Of a DNA stretch of 64,000 nucleotides, positions 61,385 through 64,000 are shown in pieces (the stretch's first letter is position 1; every line of letters starts with the position of its first letter). The translations under genes were made by a program, and so were the position numbers. Source of the DNA: Peptoniphilus ovalis. Lineage in GTDB: Bacteria; Bacillota; Clostridia; Tissierellales; Peptoniphilaceae. The stretch spans positions 62,001 through 126,000 of the forward strand of contig NZ_JAHLQO010000005.1 of the NCBI RefSeq assembly GCF_018919265.1, in the 5' to 3' direction. The notes under the pieces are model-generated. The model ran no database searches. It saw nothing but the letters and a program-made list of their open reading frames with translations, and was not told the origin of the DNA.

Positions 61385-61577
61385 ATGGAAAATTTTAACA
61401 AGAGAAGAGAAATTTTAAAAGCTGCAGCTGAAATAATTGAAGAAAATTCTGAAAAGAACATTAAAGTCAGTTTTATTTATAAAAGATGGAAGAATTGAAT
61501 CAAGTTTAAATTTAGAAAAAGAAGATTCAAATAAATTAAAAAAAGTCCTTCTAAGAATGGAAGAACTTGGAATTTAA
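61385..61577 (+). pseudogene. Frameshifted small gene
   Basis: GGGAGATG-ribosome site and ATG at 61385 open a frame MENFNKRREILKAAAEIIEE that stops at 61498 after 37 codons. The neighbouring frame continues SVLFIKDGRIESSLNLEKED and LKKVLLRMEELGI to a stop at 61577. A single-base change near 61465 would join them to a protein of about 64 residues with uniform composition. Not recognised. Either a decayed gene or a sequencing error. Confidence 0.45.
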
Positions 61578-61634
61578 TATTAATCAAGCAAACGGACAGT
61601 CCTAAAGGACAGTCCGAGTAAAAATAATACATCA

Positions 61635-61665
61635 AAAAAGCCTTCAATCTTCTGAAGGCTTTTAT
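61635..61665. terminator. Bidirectional terminator before the OpuC operon end
   Basis: 11-bp perfect stem AAAAGCCTTCA/TGAAGGCTTTT with a 6-nt loop and A/T tracts on both sides. A second dyad, GGACAGTCC twice within 61594-61617, lies just before it. Confidence 0.9.
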
Positions 61666-61675
61666 TTTTACTCTT

Positions 61676-62320
61676 TTATACTTTTGTAAAAGTTCTAGGT
61701 GTAAGTTTGTTTTCAATTATTCCAAGGACAAAGTCAGCAACTACTGCCATAAGTGCCGTAGGAATTGCTCCTGCAATTATAATCGCTGAACCATCAGCCA
61801 CAGTGATTCCTCTTGTGATTATATCACCAAGTCCACCTGCTCCGATGAAAGTTCCAACTGCTGTTACTCCAATGGCTAGGACAAGAGCATTTCTCACTCC
61901 ACCCATAATTATGGAAATGGCAAGTGGAAGCTCAACCTTTGTCATAAGTTGAAATCTCGTCATTCCCATTCCTTTTGCCGCATCTACAAGTGCTGGCGTT
62001 ACTGAATTAATTCCTGATACTGTATTTTTTAGTATTGGAAGTATTGCGTATAAGAATACTGCAAATACAACTGTGTTTGGACCAGTTCCTATTGCAAACA
62101 TAAGAATTGCGAGCATTGCAAGCGAAGGAATTGTCTGCATTACATTTGCTATTCCTATTAAAATCTTTGAAAGGTTTCCCTTTCTAGCAATGAAAAATCC
62201 AAGTGGTATTGCAACAATTGCTGCAAAAATTACTCCATAGAGGGAAATTAAGAAATGTCTTACAAATTGTGCAAAGACATAACTTGCGTTTTCTGAATAA
62301 TATAAAAATACGTCATTCAT
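61676..62320 (-). CDS. Compatible-solute ABC permease (OpuCB/OpuCD-like)
   Basis: 214 residues, six helices. Coupling (EAA) loop ALVDAAKGMGMTRFQLMTKVELPLA and MQTIPSLAMLAIL are the hallmarks of betaine/choline/carnitine permeases. One of two permeases flanking the binding protein, so the translocator is a heterodimer. Last gene of the operon; its start overlaps the stop of the binding-protein gene. Confidence 0.92.
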   Translation of the reverse strand: MNDVFLYYSENASYVFAQFVRHFLISLYGVIFAAIVAIPLGFFIARKGNLSKILIGIANVMQTIPSLAMLAILMFAIGTGPNTVVFAVFLYAILPILKNTVSGINSVTPALVDAAKGMGMTRFQLMTKVELPLAISIIMGGVRNALVLAIGVTAVGTFIGAGGLGDIITRGITVADGSAIIIAGAIPTALMAVVADFVLGIIENKLTPRTFTKV

Positions 62321-63291
62321 TATTTACCCTCCTTTACAAATTCTTTGTATTCTTTAACTTTTTCTTTATCTACCTTTACATCTTCAAAATAATTATTTTC
62401 TTCTAAGAAATTTTCTGCAACTTTTGAAGGTTCTTCTAAATCTTCATCAGCTTGTCTATTTAATTCTTGCATTGTTTCTGAAGAAATTTGTCCCACTAAT
62501 TGGAAAATTGAAGTTTCAACTTCAGGATACTTTTCAATTATTTCCATTGATGCAACTGGCGAGCAGTCGTATGGTGGGAACAATCTCTTGTCGTCTTCAA
62601 GTACAACTAAATCATATGAAGAAATCTTACCATCAGTTGAATATCCAAGGACAACATCCATCTCATTACTAGCAAGTGCTGTATAGACAAGACCTATATC
62701 CATTGGATATATTGTATTGAAATCAAATCCGTAGATTTGTTTAAAGGCTTCGTAGCCATCTCCCTCTCTTGAAATCCAAGCAGTATCAACACCAACAGTT
62801 ACATTGTCTTTTAATTTTTCTAAATCTGAAACTTTTGTAACTCCATTTTCTTTAGAAAATTCTTCTGTAACCATAAAAGCATAAGTATTGTCAAATCCAA
62901 AGGATGGATACCAATATCTATTCCATCTGTCGTAGTATTCTTTCATTACAACATCTTGAGCCTTGTCGGGATCTTTAATTGGATCTAGTCCAAGCTCTCC
63001 AGTAAGTGCAGTCCCCGTATACATTGCTCCAACTACATTGACATCGCCTTTAAGCATTGCAATGTGATTTAAAATTGAAGATGAAAGATTAGGAATAAGT
63101 GAAACGCTAAGCTCTGTGTCATGCTCAATTTTTTGTTTTACAATTTCTCCAAGTATTGCCCTCTCTGTGTTTTGACCAGTGGCAACAACTACTTCTTTTT
63201 TTGTATTTCCGCCTAATCCAGGAAGCGTACAACTTGTTAAGATAAGGGGTAAGATTAAAATCACAAAAATTATATTTTTTATTTTTCTCAT
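62320..63291 (-). CDS. Compatible-solute binding lipoprotein (OpuCC-like)
   Basis: 323 residues. Signal with lipobox ILTSC followed by TLPGLGG, then an OpuAC-type binding domain (VVVATGQNTERAILGEIVKQ, LKGDVNVVGAMYTGTAL, VGVDTAWISREGDGYEAF). Acts outside the membrane to capture glycine betaine, choline, carnitine or proline betaine. The start overlaps the upstream permease stop. Which solute binds is not clear from sequence. Confidence 0.92.
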   Translation of the reverse strand: MRKIKNIIFVILILPLILTSCTLPGLGGNTKKEVVVATGQNTERAILGEIVKQKIEHDTELSVSLIPNLSSSILNHIAMLKGDVNVVGAMYTGTALTGELGLDPIKDPDKAQDVVMKEYYDRWNRYWYPSFGFDNTYAFMVTEEFSKENGVTKVSDLEKLKDNVTVGVDTAWISREGDGYEAFKQIYGFDFNTIYPMDIGLVYTALASNEMDVVLGYSTDGKISSYDLVVLEDDKRLFPPYDCSPVASMEIIEKYPEVETSIFQLVGQISSETMQELNRQADEDLEEPSKVAENFLEENNYFEDVKVDKEKVKEYKEFVKEGK

Positions 63292-63926
63292 GATTCCACC
63301 TCGCTTGTCTTATTAGGTGAAAGTTTGTCTTCTAATATTCCAAATAAAAAGTCCACGATAATTGCAAGGATTGTAACAGGAAGGGTTCCCCATACAACCA
63401 TTGGCATAATAGCATTAGTAAGTCCATTGAAGATTAAATCTCCAAGACCACCTGCACCAACATAGGCAGCAAGAGTAGTCCATGCAAGCACATAAACTGC
63501 AGAAAGTCTAATGCCTCCCATGATAACTGGCATAGCCATAGGAATTTGAACTCTTAAAAGAGTCTGAGCCCTTGTCATTCCCATTCCCTTTGCAGCATCG
63601 ATTAAACTATTGTCAACTCCAGCAATTCCAAGGTATGTGTTTCTTAAAATTGGAAGAAGCGAATATATAAAAAGTGAAACTATTGCAGGCTTCTTACCAA
63701 CTCCAAAAAGTGGAATCATAAGTGCTAGAAGTGCAAATGATGGGACAGTTTGTAAAATTGAAGCAATTGCCATTACAATTTTTGCCGCAGGTTTTGATCT
63801 AGTTAGAGCAATACCTATTGGCACTGCTACAATTATTCCAAAAAATAGAGATATTGAAGAAATGTAAAGATGTTCTAAGGCTTTGGTGAGAATTTCACCG
63901 CCATTTTCCATTAGATAATCAATCAT
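63288..63926 (-). CDS. Compatible-solute ABC permease (OpuCD/OpuCB-like)
   Basis: 212 residues from the ATG at 63926 (AGGTGAAGA upstream); a GTG 9 nt further up is possible. Six helices, with LIDAAKGMGMTRAQTLLRVQIPMA as coupling loop and ILQTVPSFALLAL. Partner of the permease at 61676. Confidence 0.92.
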   Translation of the reverse strand: MIDYLMENGGEILTKALEHLYISSISLFFGIIVAVPIGIALTRSKPAAKIVMAIASILQTVPSFALLALMIPLFGVGKKPAIVSLFIYSLLPILRNTYLGIAGVDNSLIDAAKGMGMTRAQTLLRVQIPMAMPVIMGGIRLSAVYVLAWTTLAAYVGAGGLGDLIFNGLTNAIMPMVVWGTLPVTILAIIVDFLFGILEDKLSPNKTSEVES

Positions 63927-64000
63927 TTTCTTCACCTATCTTATTAGAAGTATCTCCAGATGCATCTTTCATAAGTTGTGATAAATTATCTGCTTCTTCT
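63919..64000 (-). CDS. Compatible-solute ABC ATPase, C-terminal fragment
   Basis: Only the last 26 codons and stop are inside the window (EEADNLSQLMKDASGD, then ending KIGEEND). It overlaps the permease start by eight bases. From position at the head of the operon it should be the OpuCA-type ATPase with CBS domains; the visible tail alone is not diagnostic. Confidence 0.6.
   Translation of the reverse strand, partial: EEADNLSQLMKDASGDTSNKIGEEND

Overview
The window is A+T-rich, with strong AGGAGG-type ribosome sites, Firmicutes-type hairpin-plus-U-tract terminators and no rRNA or tRNA genes. Gene content points to a strictly anaerobic, amino-acid-fermenting Firmicute of the Tissierellia kind (Peptoniphilus-like; this is inference). 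The signs are a butyryl-CoA dehydrogenase/Etf pair, a biotin-dependent Na+-pump decarboxylase beta subunit, GltS, a branched-chain amino acid ABC importer, hydroxylamine reductase, a glycyl radical enzyme and an S-layer-homology protein.

Layout. 1-2.0 kb: etfB (cut by the window edge) and an acyl-CoA dehydrogenase under one promoter whose -10 lies in a 22-bp palindrome. 2.2-3.5 kb: universal stress protein and SLH protein. 3.7-8.3 kb: livJHMGF. 8.4-12.0 kb: ArsR/SdpI/ABC module with two operators flanking its promoter. 12.2-14.8 kb: CitMHS transporter, decarboxylase beta subunit and a 41-residue membrane protein. 15.2-19.5 kb: Crp/Fnr regulator, Hcp, Tpx, RlmH and two small proteins. 19.6-24.1 kb: two-component system divergent from a LanFEG-like exporter. 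24.1-24.4 kb: palindromic mini-element inside a duplicated terminator. 24.4-26.2 kb: ZIP transporter and Rieske oxygenase.

26.3-45.2 kb is the centrepiece: a glycyl-radical-enzyme bacterial microcompartment (BMC) for B12-independent diol metabolism. One minus-strand operon encodes, in transcription order: dehydratase, activase, BMC-T, BMC-H, a flavoprotein-like protein, a BMC-H with a charged tail, BMC-P, an aldehyde dehydrogenase, an alcohol dehydrogenase, a PocR-type sensor and AraC-type response regulator that have both lost phosphotransfer residues, SAM synthetase, a membrane protein, PduL, EutJ and a second aldehyde dehydrogenase. A divergent operon encodes a PduT-like shell protein, a TPR-nucleotidyltransferase-like (DUF4037) protein and a DUF4125 protein. 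Expected chemistry: diol (most likely 1,2-propanediol) to aldehyde inside the shell; aldehyde to acyl-CoA to acyl-phosphate, with the alcohol dehydrogenase recycling NADH. MetK supplies SAM to the activase.

45.2-52.8 kb: YgjP-type peptidase, cardiolipin synthase, TypA, hisS and gltS. Downstream of hisS are three extra copies of the hisS 3' end, two of them in a 214-bp tandem repeat that carries a structured element; a shortened relative of that element lies at 15.05-15.11 kb. 52.9-64 kb: aldehyde dehydrogenase, an Xre/DUF2975 cluster, a YknXYZ-like efflux system, an NhaC-type antiporter, a frameshifted small gene and an OpuC-type compatible-solute importer cut by the right edge.

All calls come from reading the sequence and remembered family motifs; no database search was run.
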